NCBI GenBank assembly: GCA_963542675.1
Contig: CAUTXC010000010.1
Coordinates: 1 to 29,182 of the forward strand
DNA length: 29,182 bases
Source: Saccharimonas sp963542675
GTDB lineage: Bacteria > Patescibacteriota > Saccharimonadia > Saccharimonadales > Saccharimonadaceae
Direction: 5' to 3'
The notes under the pieces are model-generated. The model was not told where the DNA came from. It made no database searches and worked only from the letters and a program-made list of their open reading frames with translations. Positions 14,642 to 22,700 of the stretch are shown here, in pieces; the first letter of the stretch is position 1, and each line of letters starts with the position of its first letter. The position numbers were made by a program, and so were the translations under genes.

Positions 14642-15060
14642 TGTCTGGCAGTGTCACGATCCTTTTGGTGGGTATTATTATCATTGCTGCTATCTTGGTC
14701 GTCGTTGTTGCCCTGACGCGCCAGGGTGGCAAGGTGCTCAATGTTGAGAAATACCAAGCACGCTGGCTTGCCATTGAGAATAGCCTCGATAAATCCAACA
14801 TCGGTACGTATCAGCTAGCTATCTTCGAGGCAGATAAGTTGCTCGATCTTGCTCTCCGCGAACGTGGCTTTGCTGGCGATACGATGGGCGAGCGCATGAA
14901 GTCGGCCCGCGAACAATGGAGCAATAGCAACCACGTATGGGGTGCTCACAAGGTGCGCAACAAGCTGGCACACGAGGCTAATGTGCGGCTCTCGCGCGAA
15001 ATTGCCTTGCGGGCATTAGCCGCGTATAAACAGGGGTTAAAGGATTTGGGAGCGATATAA
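14641..15060 (+). CDS. Membrane-anchored protein with HEPN-like RNxxxH motif
   Basis: A 139-residue protein with one N-terminal transmembrane helix (about 6-26, very rich in Ile/Val) and a helical soluble domain. Near the C-terminus, HKVRNKLAHE carries Arg106-Asn107...His111, the R-N-x3-H arrangement typical of HEPN-fold RNases and of non-catalytic HEPN domains. The rest (YQLAIFEADKLLDLALRERG) resembles the helices of small HEPN proteins. HEPN assignment is an inference from this motif and helicity, and RNase activity is not shown. It has a good AAAGGAG site, overlaps gatA by 1 nt and ends 2 nt before gatB, so it is expressed with the amidotransferase. I know no established role for it in tRNA amidation. 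Confidence 0.7.
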   Translation: MSGSVTILLVGIIIIAAILVVVVALTRQGGKVLNVEKYQARWLAIENSLDKSNIGTYQLAIFEADKLLDLALRERGFAGDTMGERMKSAREQWSNSNHVWGAHKVRNKLAHEANVRLSREIALRALAAYKQGLKDLGAI

Positions 15061-15062
15061 TT

Positions 15063-16574
15063 ATGGCAGTTTCTCACGATGTTTTGCAAAAATATGAAGT
15101 GACGATTGGTATCGAATGCCACGTACAGTTGGCAACAGACACAAAACTCTTCAGCCCAGCAGACAATGACGCCCGCGATGCCGAGCCTAATAGCAAAGTC
15201 CATCCGATCGACTTTGGTCTGCCTGGCATGCTACCAGTCCTAAATCGCCACGCTGTTGATCTTGCGATTCGGGCTGGCAAGGCACTCAATGCACCCATCG
15301 CTCGTGTTTCGCGTTTCGATCGTAAGCATTATTTTTATCCAGATCTACCGAAAGGCTACCAGACAAGCCAGATGTACCAGCCAATTATCTTGGCGGGCTA
15401 TGTCGATGTGCCGCTTGATGATGGCAGTACTACGCGCGTCCGGATCGACCATGCTCACATGGAGGAAGATGCTGGCAAGTTAACACACCACGATGGTTAC
15501 TCGTTGGTAGACCTCAACCGAGCGGGTACACCACTGATCGAGATCGTCTCACAGCCTGATATTCACTCAGCAGCCGAGGCCCGTGCCTACGCAGCAGAGC
15601 TTCACAAGCTCATGACCTATGCTGGCGTCACACACGGTGATCTCTACCATGGTAATATGCGCTTTGATGTCAATATCTCAATCGCGCCAAAGGGTTCAGA
15701 TCAGCTTGGTACACGTGCTGAAGTGAAGAATCTCAACAGCTTCCGTAGTGTAGAAAAGGCAGTGGAGTATGAATTTGCGCGTCAGGCAGCTTTGCTCGAG
15801 CGCGGTGAGCGTGTCGTGCAAGAAACCCGTGGCTGGAGTGACGATAAAGGTATCACCACGAGTCAGCGCAGCAAAGAGGATGCCCAGGACTATCGCTACA
15901 TGCCCGACCCAGACATTCCGCCAATTGTCCTAACGGACGAAGAGATTGCTCGTGTTCAGCAGGACGTACCGACGATGCCAGGCGAATACCGTGCGCAGTG
16001 GCAGAGCCTTGCGCTGGATAACTCGGTGGTTAATACTGTGCTGAGTCATCAGCCACTGGCTATTTTGCTCAGTGATATCTACCCGCTCGAGCATAATGCT
16101 GCGTCGATTTTGCAATGGCTTGGCATCGATGAGTCAGTGTATCAGCGGCTTGTCAAGCGGATCTTTAACTGGTTTGCCTCCACGCCAGAAGAGTTGATGG
16201 ATATGAGTAAGGTTGAATCGGGTTTTGTTGGGCCGCGGCGACTCTTGCTGCTCTCGCAATTGGTGGAGGACAACAAAGTCAGCTCGACTGGCGCGAAGGA
16301 GCTCTTTCTCGACCTCTTTGACGAGCAATATACTGGCAAGATGCCTGAGGTGATTGCTGAGGCGAAGAATCTGCTCCAGGTGTCAGACGAGGGGGCGATT
16401 GGCGCAATTGTCGATGAGGTGATGAATGACCCAGCCAGTGCAGCGTCCATTGCCGATATCAAGGCCGGCAAGGATAAGGCAATTGGCTACCTCGTTGGGC
16501 AAGTCATGAAGCGATCCCGCGGCAAAGCCAATCCAGCTCTGGCGCAGAAACTGATTCGTGAGAGGCTGAAGTAA
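15063..16574 (+). CDS. gatB: Asp/Glu-tRNA(Asn/Gln) amidotransferase subunit B
   Basis: The 503-residue GatB subunit, which phosphorylates the misacylated Glu/Asp on the tRNA and receives ammonia from GatA. Visible: IGIECHVQL at 15-23, LPGMLPVLN, FDRKHYFYPDLPKGYQTSQ, the acidic metal/ATP region HMEEDAGKL, the conserved SLVDLNRAGTPLIEIV, RFDVNIS, EVKNLNSFRSVEKAVEYE and YRYMPDPDIPP. A C-terminal YqeY-like helical tRNA-binding domain follows. Only Cys19 of the zinc-type cysteines remains; the usual NTNxCPVC stretch reads NSKVHPIDF. The preceding gene ends 2 nt upstream and a GGGAG site precedes the ATG. The presence of GatCAB implies indirect Gln-tRNA and/or Asn-tRNA synthesis. Confidence 0.97.
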   Translation: MAVSHDVLQKYEVTIGIECHVQLATDTKLFSPADNDARDAEPNSKVHPIDFGLPGMLPVLNRHAVDLAIRAGKALNAPIARVSRFDRKHYFYPDLPKGYQTSQMYQPIILAGYVDVPLDDGSTTRVRIDHAHMEEDAGKLTHHDGYSLVDLNRAGTPLIEIVSQPDIHSAAEARAYAAELHKLMTYAGVTHGDLYHGNMRFDVNISIAPKGSDQLGTRAEVKNLNSFRSVEKAVEYEFARQAALLERGERVVQETRGWSDDKGITTSQRSKEDAQDYRYMPDPDIPPIVLTDEEIARVQQDVPTMPGEYRAQWQSLALDNSVVNTVLSHQPLAILLSDIYPLEHNAASILQWLGIDESVYQRLVKRIFNWFASTPEELMDMSKVESGFVGPRRLLLLSQLVEDNKVSSTGAKELFLDLFDEQYTGKMPEVIAEAKNLLQVSDEGAIGAIVDEVMNDPASAASIADIKAGKDKAIGYLVGQVMKRSRGKANPALAQKLIRERLK

Positions 16575-17128
16575 TGAATCCGTGGCGTCGGATTGGTGAC
16601 CAGGCTGTTTTCTATGATGGTAACTGGCGGAGAGTGCTCCAAAAAACATTTGCACTGCCAAATGGGCACACAATGCAGGCTGAAATATCCAGTAGCCATT
16701 ACCTTGAGTCGGTTATGGTTATTGCCTTGACGCCAGAGTATCGGGCAATTATTGCACGGCAATTTCGTTGTGGCCCTGAGCAAATTTTTGATGAGTTGCC
16801 AGGTGGTGCTGTTGACCCGAATGAAGCACCAGAAGAGGCGGCGCGTCGCGAGTTGCGAGAAGAAACTGGCTATGACGCGGGAGAGCTAATATTTTTGGGC
16901 ACAATATACAAACACGCCTGGATGGATACCAAGTCACACTACTTCTTGGTAAAAAATTGCACACCAAGTGAAGTTGGCCAACAACTCGACGATAATGAAG
17001 CTGTTGAAGTGTGCACGATATCGATTGATCAACTGTTTAAGAATGGTAAATCTGGCAAAATGACAGATACAGAAGGTCTATTCTTAGCATATGAGCAACT
17101 AAAGGATATCCAGAGAGGTGAGCAGTAA
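16574..17128 (+). CDS. NUDIX hydrolase (first of a tandem pair)
   Basis: A 184-residue NUDIX hydrolase of the ADP-ribose pyrophosphatase-like group. These enzymes cleave nucleoside diphosphates linked to another moiety, using Mg2+. The NUDIX box is complete at residues 78-100: Gly78, Glu84, Arg92-Glu93 and the Glu96-Glu97 pair in REETGY. It is preceded by QFRCGPEQIFDELPGG, typical of the ADP-ribose branch. The exact substrate is unknown. The ATG overlaps the last base of the gatB stop, and the gene ends with a TAATG overlap onto its paralogue. It shares VIALTPE, QFR-GPE and PEEAARREL-EETGY with the next gene, so the pair arose by tandem duplication. Confidence 0.92.
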   Translation: MNPWRRIGDQAVFYDGNWRRVLQKTFALPNGHTMQAEISSSHYLESVMVIALTPEYRAIIARQFRCGPEQIFDELPGGAVDPNEAPEEAARRELREETGYDAGELIFLGTIYKHAWMDTKSHYFLVKNCTPSEVGQQLDDNEAVEVCTISIDQLFKNGKSGKMTDTEGLFLAYEQLKDIQRGEQ

Positions 17129-17697
17129 TGAAGACATTTACCCGCAGTGAGCCAACAACAGTGACACCAGTAGGTGAGCGGTTTAAGCAGTCAGTGGTCG
17201 TAAAGCATTTTCAGACGGATGACGGCTTGACGCATGAGTTTACAACGTTTTTTGCTGAGGATAGTTGTGCTGCGCCAGTGATTGCTCTCACGCCAGAGGG
17301 TAAGGTGGTAATGGTATATCAGTTTCGAGCAGGACCTGAGGCGTGGCTGTATGACTTCCCGAGTGGAGCTGCCTTGCCTGGCGAAGACCCAGAAGCAGCA
17401 GCGCGACGTGAATTGGCAGAGGAGACAGGGTACGTTCCGGGTGCGATGCACTACTTGGGGGATTGCCACGAGAATGGTTACATTAATGGCAAGAGTCCAG
17501 TTTTTCTTGCGACTGATTGCACGTATGATCCACAGGTAAAACAGCTCGACCAGACCGAACGAGACCAGGGAGCTCAGACGCGTCTCGTCTCGATTGATGA
17601 ATTGTTTACAATTGCTAAGAATGGCGAGCTTTGCCTTGCAGGGCCGTTTGCCTTAGCATTTGAGTATCTAAATAACCGACGACAGGAGGAATCATAA
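17128..17697 (+). CDS. NUDIX hydrolase (second of a tandem pair)
   Basis: A 189-residue NUDIX hydrolase, paralogous to the preceding gene. The NUDIX box is complete at 80-102 (Gly80, Glu86, Arg94-Glu95, AEETGY). It follows YQFRAGPEAWLYDFPSG, as in ADP-ribose pyrophosphatase-like enzymes. Outside the core the two proteins have diverged, especially in the N-terminal 45 residues and the loop after the box (CHENGYINGKSPVF here, IYKHAWMDTKSHYF in the first). This suggests different substrates or a heteromer, since many members act as dimers. Both ends use stop-start overlaps (TAATG), so it is coupled to its neighbours and to galU, a nucleotide-sugar enzyme. Confidence 0.92.
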   Translation: MKTFTRSEPTTVTPVGERFKQSVVVKHFQTDDGLTHEFTTFFAEDSCAAPVIALTPEGKVVMVYQFRAGPEAWLYDFPSGAALPGEDPEAAARRELAEETGYVPGAMHYLGDCHENGYINGKSPVFLATDCTYDPQVKQLDQTERDQGAQTRLVSIDELFTIAKNGELCLAGPFALAFEYLNNRRQEES

Positions 17698-18602
17698 TGA
17701 AACGACCAACAAAAGCAATCATCGCCGCCGCGGGTTTTGGTACGCGGTTCTTACCTCAGACGAAGGCCATGCCTAAGGAGATGATGCCGCTGATCGATAA
17801 GCCGATCATTCAGTATGTGGTGGAGGAGCTCGTCCAGGCGGGGATTCGCGACATTATCATCGTGGGGAGTGCCAATAAGCGTGCGATCGAAGACCACTTT
17901 GATGTGCCAAATGAGGATCTGCTAGCTAACCTCCGGGCTGGTGGGCCGAAGAAACAGCCATTGATCGATACCGTCAAGCAGCTCTCGGAGATGGCAAACT
18001 TCATCTACATCCGCCAAAAGGGTCCATACGGCAACGCGACGCCGCTGGCCTGTGCAGCACACCTCATCAACCGCGACGAGCCCGTCATCTATACCTTTGC
18101 CGATGACTTCATTGCTGCCAGTCCAAGCCGCTTCCAGCAGATGATCGCTGCGTCGCAAGAGCTCGATGGTGCGGTACTATCGTGCAAAAAGATCGTCGAT
18201 GATGCTGAGTTTGATCGCTACGGCGTTGTGGCTGGCCAGCAGCTATCAGACGGTGTTATTAAGATGAGCAACATCGTTGAAAAGCCAGGCAAGGCTAATG
18301 CGCCATCTGACCTCGCTAGTGTCAGTAGCTATATTTTGCCTGGCGAATTCTTTAGCTATCTTGAGCATGCGAAGGAGCATTTTGATGGGCATGGCGAGTT
18401 TACCGTCCAGCCTATTATGCAGCGGATGATTGATGACAATCACGCGTTCTTTGGTGTGGAGATTACCAACGGTACATATTATGACACTGGCGATAAGCTA
18501 GAGTATCTCAAGACCGTCGTGGATTTTGGCCTCAAAGACCCCGTGCTTGGCCCAGAGTTTGCAAAATACCTACGGACTCACTATACTGATACCCAGGCAT
18601 AG
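17697..18602 (+). CDS. galU: UTP--glucose-1-phosphate uridylyltransferase
   Basis: A 301-residue nucleotidyltransferase making UDP-glucose from UTP and glucose-1-phosphate for surface polysaccharides and glycolipids. Visible: AAGFGTRFLPQTKAMPKEM at 11-29 (UTP-binding loop and catalytic Arg/Lys), DKPIIQYVVEE, FADDFI (metal-binding aspartate), FDRYGVV, IVEKPGKANAPSDLAS, and the C-terminal GEFTVQPIMQ and YYDTGDKLEYLKT. Length is typical of bacterial GalU. An AGGAGG site with 7-nt spacing precedes the ATG, which overlaps the NUDIX stop by 1 nt. The intergenic gap to the next gene is 32 nt with another Shine-Dalgarno. Confidence 0.96.
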   Translation: MKRPTKAIIAAAGFGTRFLPQTKAMPKEMMPLIDKPIIQYVVEELVQAGIRDIIIVGSANKRAIEDHFDVPNEDLLANLRAGGPKKQPLIDTVKQLSEMANFIYIRQKGPYGNATPLACAAHLINRDEPVIYTFADDFIAASPSRFQQMIAASQELDGAVLSCKKIVDDAEFDRYGVVAGQQLSDGVIKMSNIVEKPGKANAPSDLASVSSYILPGEFFSYLEHAKEHFDGHGEFTVQPIMQRMIDDNHAFFGVEITNGTYYDTGDKLEYLKTVVDFGLKDPVLGPEFAKYLRTHYTDTQA

Positions 18603-18634
18603 ATCGTATGCTACTAACATAAAGGAGATACCGC

Positions 18635-18889
18635 ATGGAGTGGGCCCAGATATTAGTTATCATGTTATCGGTATTGCTAGCGCTGCTGCTGGTGCTTGCG
18701 ATCGTCTTGACGATCATATTGATTCGCATTACGCAGCGGATTAGTGCTGTGGTCGAGTCGGCTGAACGCGTAGCAGCAAACCTTGAGGCAACGACTGATA
18801 ATATCACCCGGGTTACCTCGCCGTTTTGGCTAGCCAAGACCGCTGTGTCTTCAATCAAAAAATTGTTTACCACCAAACATAATCGATAA
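18635..18889 (+). CDS. Small membrane protein with coiled-coil tail (DUF948-like)
   Basis: An 84-residue protein with one long N-terminal transmembrane segment (about 5-30, Leu/Ile/Val-rich), then an amphipathic helix (AVVESAERVAANLEATTDNI) and a basic C-terminus. This is the layout of DUF948/YtxG-like proteins, which often sit beside YtxH proteins, as here. It has no catalytic residues. It has an AAAGGAG site with 7-nt spacing and lies 12 bp before the YtxH gene. The function is unknown; a membrane or envelope stress role is inferred only from the pairing. Confidence 0.75.
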   Translation: MEWAQILVIMLSVLLALLLVLAIVLTIILIRITQRISAVVESAERVAANLEATTDNITRVTSPFWLAKTAVSSIKKLFTTKHNR

Positions 18890-18901
18890 AGGAGGGACAT
18901 A

Positions 18902-19180
18902 ATGTCGAAAGGTAAATTTGTGCTTGGTGCAGCAATTGGTGCTGCCGCTGGCGTGGTGGCTGGGCTCTTGACAGCGCCAAAGTCAGGCAAAGAGACGCGA
19001 GCTGACCTCAAGAAGAAGGCACGTGAGCTCAAGCAAGACGCAACCGCAAAGGGCGACGAATTGCGTGCTAAGGGCGAGAAGGCATACTACGATGCACGTG
19101 ATGCCGCTCGTGATCTGCACGACCGCAGTGGCCGCGCTTTGCGCAGTGCTCGCGATGAGTTTGCAAAGGACAAGAAGTAG
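18902..19180 (+). CDS. YtxH domain protein
   Basis: A 92-residue protein beginning with the YtxH signature: a glycine/alanine-rich membrane segment (about 5-24, LGAAIGAAAGVVAGLLTAPK) followed by SGKETRADLKKK. A long, strongly charged helix with Lys/Asp/Ala repeats makes up the rest, resembling LEA-like or apolipoprotein-like helices. YtxH proteins are associated with general stress in Firmicutes; no enzymatic role is known. An AAGGAGG site precedes the ATG. A strong hairpin immediately downstream (19195-19242) probably closes the operon or processes its mRNA. Confidence 0.85.
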   Translation: MSKGKFVLGAAIGAAAGVVAGLLTAPKSGKETRADLKKKARELKQDATAKGDELRAKGEKAYYDARDAARDLHDRSGRALRSARDEFAKDKK

Positions 19181-19194
19181 TTAGTAGGCGACAA

Positions 19195-19242
19195 AGGGTG
19201 CGGTGAGTATTCTCCTTATAGGCAGAATGCTTACCGCATCTT
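19195..19242 (+). terminator. Strong hairpin after ytxH, possible terminator or processing site
   Basis: A 19-bp outer stem (19195-19213 with 19224-19242) plus an inner CC/GG pair around TTATA. The core is GCGGTGAGTATTCT with AGAATGCTTACCGC. The imperfect pairs are G-T wobbles on this strand and would be A-C mismatches on the other, so the + strand RNA is favoured. The tail (CTTCGTAATTATC) is only moderately T-rich. Confidence 0.55.
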
Positions 19243-19258
19243 CGTAATTATCATTATT

Positions 19259-19609
19259 ATGACAGAGCAATCATCCCCACCGCAGCGCTCATCAGATGAG
19301 TCGGTAACTCGTGAGCAACGTGACCACCCTGGGCTAGTTACTGGGCTTGCACGGCAGATTAAGCAAGCCAACGAGACCGATGCACGCAAGGCTATCCTCG
19401 AGGATTTATTTTACGATTTTCATCGTAGCCGCGCAGAAGTCTACAAAATGAACTTCATCCGCGGGATATTTTTTGGCCTAGGGAGTGTGCTTGGCGGAAC
19501 GATTCTTGTAGCGCTGTTTGTTTGGCTGCTCAATGCTATTGGTCTCTTGGTGCCAGGCTTGGCAGACTTCATTGATAGTGTTATTAAGGTGATGAACGCA
19601 CGGCACTGA
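19259..19609 (+). CDS. DUF5665-like membrane protein
   Basis: A 116-residue protein with a hydrophilic N-terminus (about 1-60) and a membrane region (about 66-100, IFFGLGSVLGGTILVALFVWLLNAIGLLVPGL). The segment FYDFHRSRAEVYKMNFIRGIFFGLGSVLGG resembles DUF5665 proteins, which are common in Patescibacteria and of unknown function. There is no Shine-Dalgarno; AT-rich hexamers TAATTA (19245-19250) and TATCAT (19249-19254) lie 8 and 4 nt before the ATG, so leaderless translation is possible but less clear than elsewhere. The gene starts 17 bp after the large hairpin that follows ytxH. Confidence 0.75.
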   Translation: MTEQSSPPQRSSDESVTREQRDHPGLVTGLARQIKQANETDARKAILEDLFYDFHRSRAEVYKMNFIRGIFFGLGSVLGGTILVALFVWLLNAIGLLVPGLADFIDSVIKVMNARH

Positions 19610-19769
19610 TATGCTATACGGAGGCAAGGCTCCCCATTTATTCTGCAGTAGATCGTCACACTCCACTAGATGGAGTGATGAACGACTGGTGCACGCAACG
19701 CGAGAGTAGTTGAGTTTGTTTTTGCTAATCACAACGATGGAGTGTTGGCCTTATCGCTCGTTCATTTGC

Positions 19770-19775
19770 TATACT
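19770..19775 (+). promoter_or_regulatory. Extended -10 box of dnaE
   Basis: TATACT preceded by TGC (TGCTATACT), 8 nt before the ATG at 19784, with no Shine-Dalgarno. Confidence 0.65.
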
Positions 19776-19783
19776 AGATAGGT

Positions 19784-22700
19784 ATGACCCCTCACTCATT
19801 ACCAGCTTTACAACCATCGGATTTTGTTCACCTGCACAACCACACTCATCATTCGCTACTTGATGGCTTGACGAAAATTGGCGACCTTGTCAGTACTGTT
19901 AAGGATTATGGCATGACAGCAGCAGCCATCACTGACCACGGGACGATGAGCGGGGTGCTTGACTATTACAAGACGGCGAAGGCAGCGGGCATCAAGCCGA
20001 TCCTTGGCATTGAAGCGTACGTTGCCGCTCGCTCGCGCTTCGACCGTGACCCTGCCAAGGATAAAATGCGCTACCACCTGACTATTATTGCGATGAATAA
20101 TCAGGGGTACCATAACCTGATGCGACTGAGTACGAAGGCAAACCTAGAGGGGATGTACTATAAGCCACGGATCGACCATGACCTCCTAGAGGAGCTCAAC
20201 GAAGGGCTGATTGTCCTAAGCGGCTGTGCAAGTGGTGAGATTGGTGAGGCGCTGCGCTATGATGACTATGCCAAGGCGGTCGAGATCGCTCAGTGGTATA
20301 AGCGTGTCTTTGGTGACCGCTACTATCTGGAATTGCAAGACCATGGCCACCCCGAGTCTAATACGCACTGGGATGTGCAGGCGAAGATTAACGAAGGTCT
20401 GCGCCGCATGGCTGAGGAGCTGGACATCCCTCTGGTTGTGACGTGCGATGGTCACTATTTGACGCACGACTTTCAAGACGCGCATGAGATATTGCTCTGC
20501 GTAGGAACGGGCTCATTCTTGAGCGACGAAAAGCGGATGAGCCTGAAAGACTTTGAACTCCACCTGACTGACCCGCGCGATATCATTACTCGCTGGGGAA
20601 GTGAGCTACCCGAGGCTATTACCAACACCAAGCAGATTGCCGACCGCTGTAATGTTGATATCGAGCTGGGCAAAATCCTCATCCCAAAGTACCCATTGCC
20701 TGAGGGTGAAACGAGTGAGCATAGCTACCTGCACAAGCTGGTGTATCGCGGCCTAGCCCAGCGTTACAATGGTGCAAAACCTGAAGATACTGCTGACCAG
20801 CTCCCCGAGCAGATCATCCCTACCTTGGCTGATGACGTGCGCGAGCGGGCTAAGATGGAGCTAGGCGTCATGGCAAGCATGGGGTATGAGGGGTATTTCC
20901 TCATCGTGCAGGATTTCATCAACTGGGGCAAGAGTCAGGGGATTGTCTTTGGACCAGGCCGGGGTAGTGCCGCAGGGTCGATCATTGCGTATGCGCTTAA
21001 TATCACCGATCTTGACCCGCTCAAGTACGGTCTACTCTTTGAGCGGTTTCTCAACCCCGACCGCATTAGCATGCCTGATATCGATGTCGACATCCAGGAT
21101 ACGCGGCGCGATGAGGTGATCGACTATTGTGCAAATAAATATGGTCACGACCACGTCAGTAATATCGTCACCTTTGGTAAGATGGCGGCTCGGGCCGCGG
21201 TGCGCGATGTCGCACGTGTGTTGGAGGTGCCGTATGCTGAGAGTGACCGTCTGGCCAAGATGGTGCCACCACCTGCCCAGGGGCGGCACATTCCGCTGGC
21301 AGTTAGCACTAAAGAAGACCCTGACCTTAAGCACGAATACGAGACGAACCCAACTGCCAAGCAGGTCTTTGATTATGCTATCCAGCTAGAGGGAACGATT
21401 CGCAGCCATGGGGTGCACGCGTGTGGTGTGGTGATTGCGCCCGACGAGCTCGTTAAATATATTCCGCTTGAGCAGGCGCAGAAAGGCGTGGTGGCGACGC
21501 AATTTCCAATGGGTGAGGTTGAGGATCTTGGTCTGCTCAAGATGGACTTCCTTGGCCTATCGAACTTATCAATTATTAATAATGCAATGCGGATCATCCG
21601 CAAAGTCTATGGTGATACGATCGACCTCTCCACGCTACCACTTGATGACGAAGCAACGTACAAACTGTTTCAGCGGGGTGACACGACAGGGGTATTCCAG
21701 CTTGAGTCGGCTGGGATGAAACGTTATTTGCGCGCCCTCAAGCCATCGCACTTTGAGGATATCATCGCAATGGTGGCGCTGTATCGGCCTGGACCAATGC
21801 AGTTTATCGATAGTTTTATTCGGCGCAAGCATGGTGAGGAGGAGATCACCTACCTTCACCCGGGGATGAAGAGCTCACTTGAGAACACGTATGGTATTTT
21901 GGTCTATCAAGAGCAGTTTATGCAGATCTCCAAGGAGTGGTGCGGCTTTACTGGTGGGCAGGCCGACACCCTACGTAAGGCCGTTGGTAAGAAAAAGATC
22001 GACCTGATGAAGAAGGTTAAGCCGGAGTTTGTTGAAGGAGCAGTGAAGGTCGGTGGAGCGACGCGTGAGATGGCTGAGACATTTTGGACGCAGCTGGAAG
22101 AGTTTGCCAATTACTGCTTCAACAAGAGCCATGCAGCGTGTTATGGGCTTATTGCTTACTGGACGGCATATCTCAAGGCGCACTACCCCGATGCCTTTAT
22201 GGCGGCCTTGATGACAAGCGACCATGATGACGTCGACCGACTAGCGATCGAGATCACCGAGTGCAAGCATATGGGCCTGACGGTACTCAACCCCGATGTT
22301 AATGAATCATACGAGGAATTTGCTGTGGTACCGGGCAAGAAACAGATCCGCTTTGGTATGGCAGCAGTGAAGGGTGTTGGCGTGGGGGCAGTGGAAGAGA
22401 TCGTCAAGATGCGTGACCGCGATGGGAAGTTTGCTACGGTAGAAGATTTTGCCAAGCGTGTCTCGACGAGTAAGTGCAATAAGCGGGTGTGGGAGTCACT
22501 CATTAAGTCAGGCGGCTTTGATGCGCTGGGTGATCGCTCTGATCTTCTCTTTAATCTTGAGAATGTCCTTGCTTTTGCGAGTAAATTACAGAAGGAAGCG
22601 CTGAGCGGCCAGACTGACCTCTTCGGTAGCCTAGCCGACAGCTCTACAGAAGTTATGCCGTCGATTGAGCTTAAGCCAGCGCCCGTCAAACACACTGACA

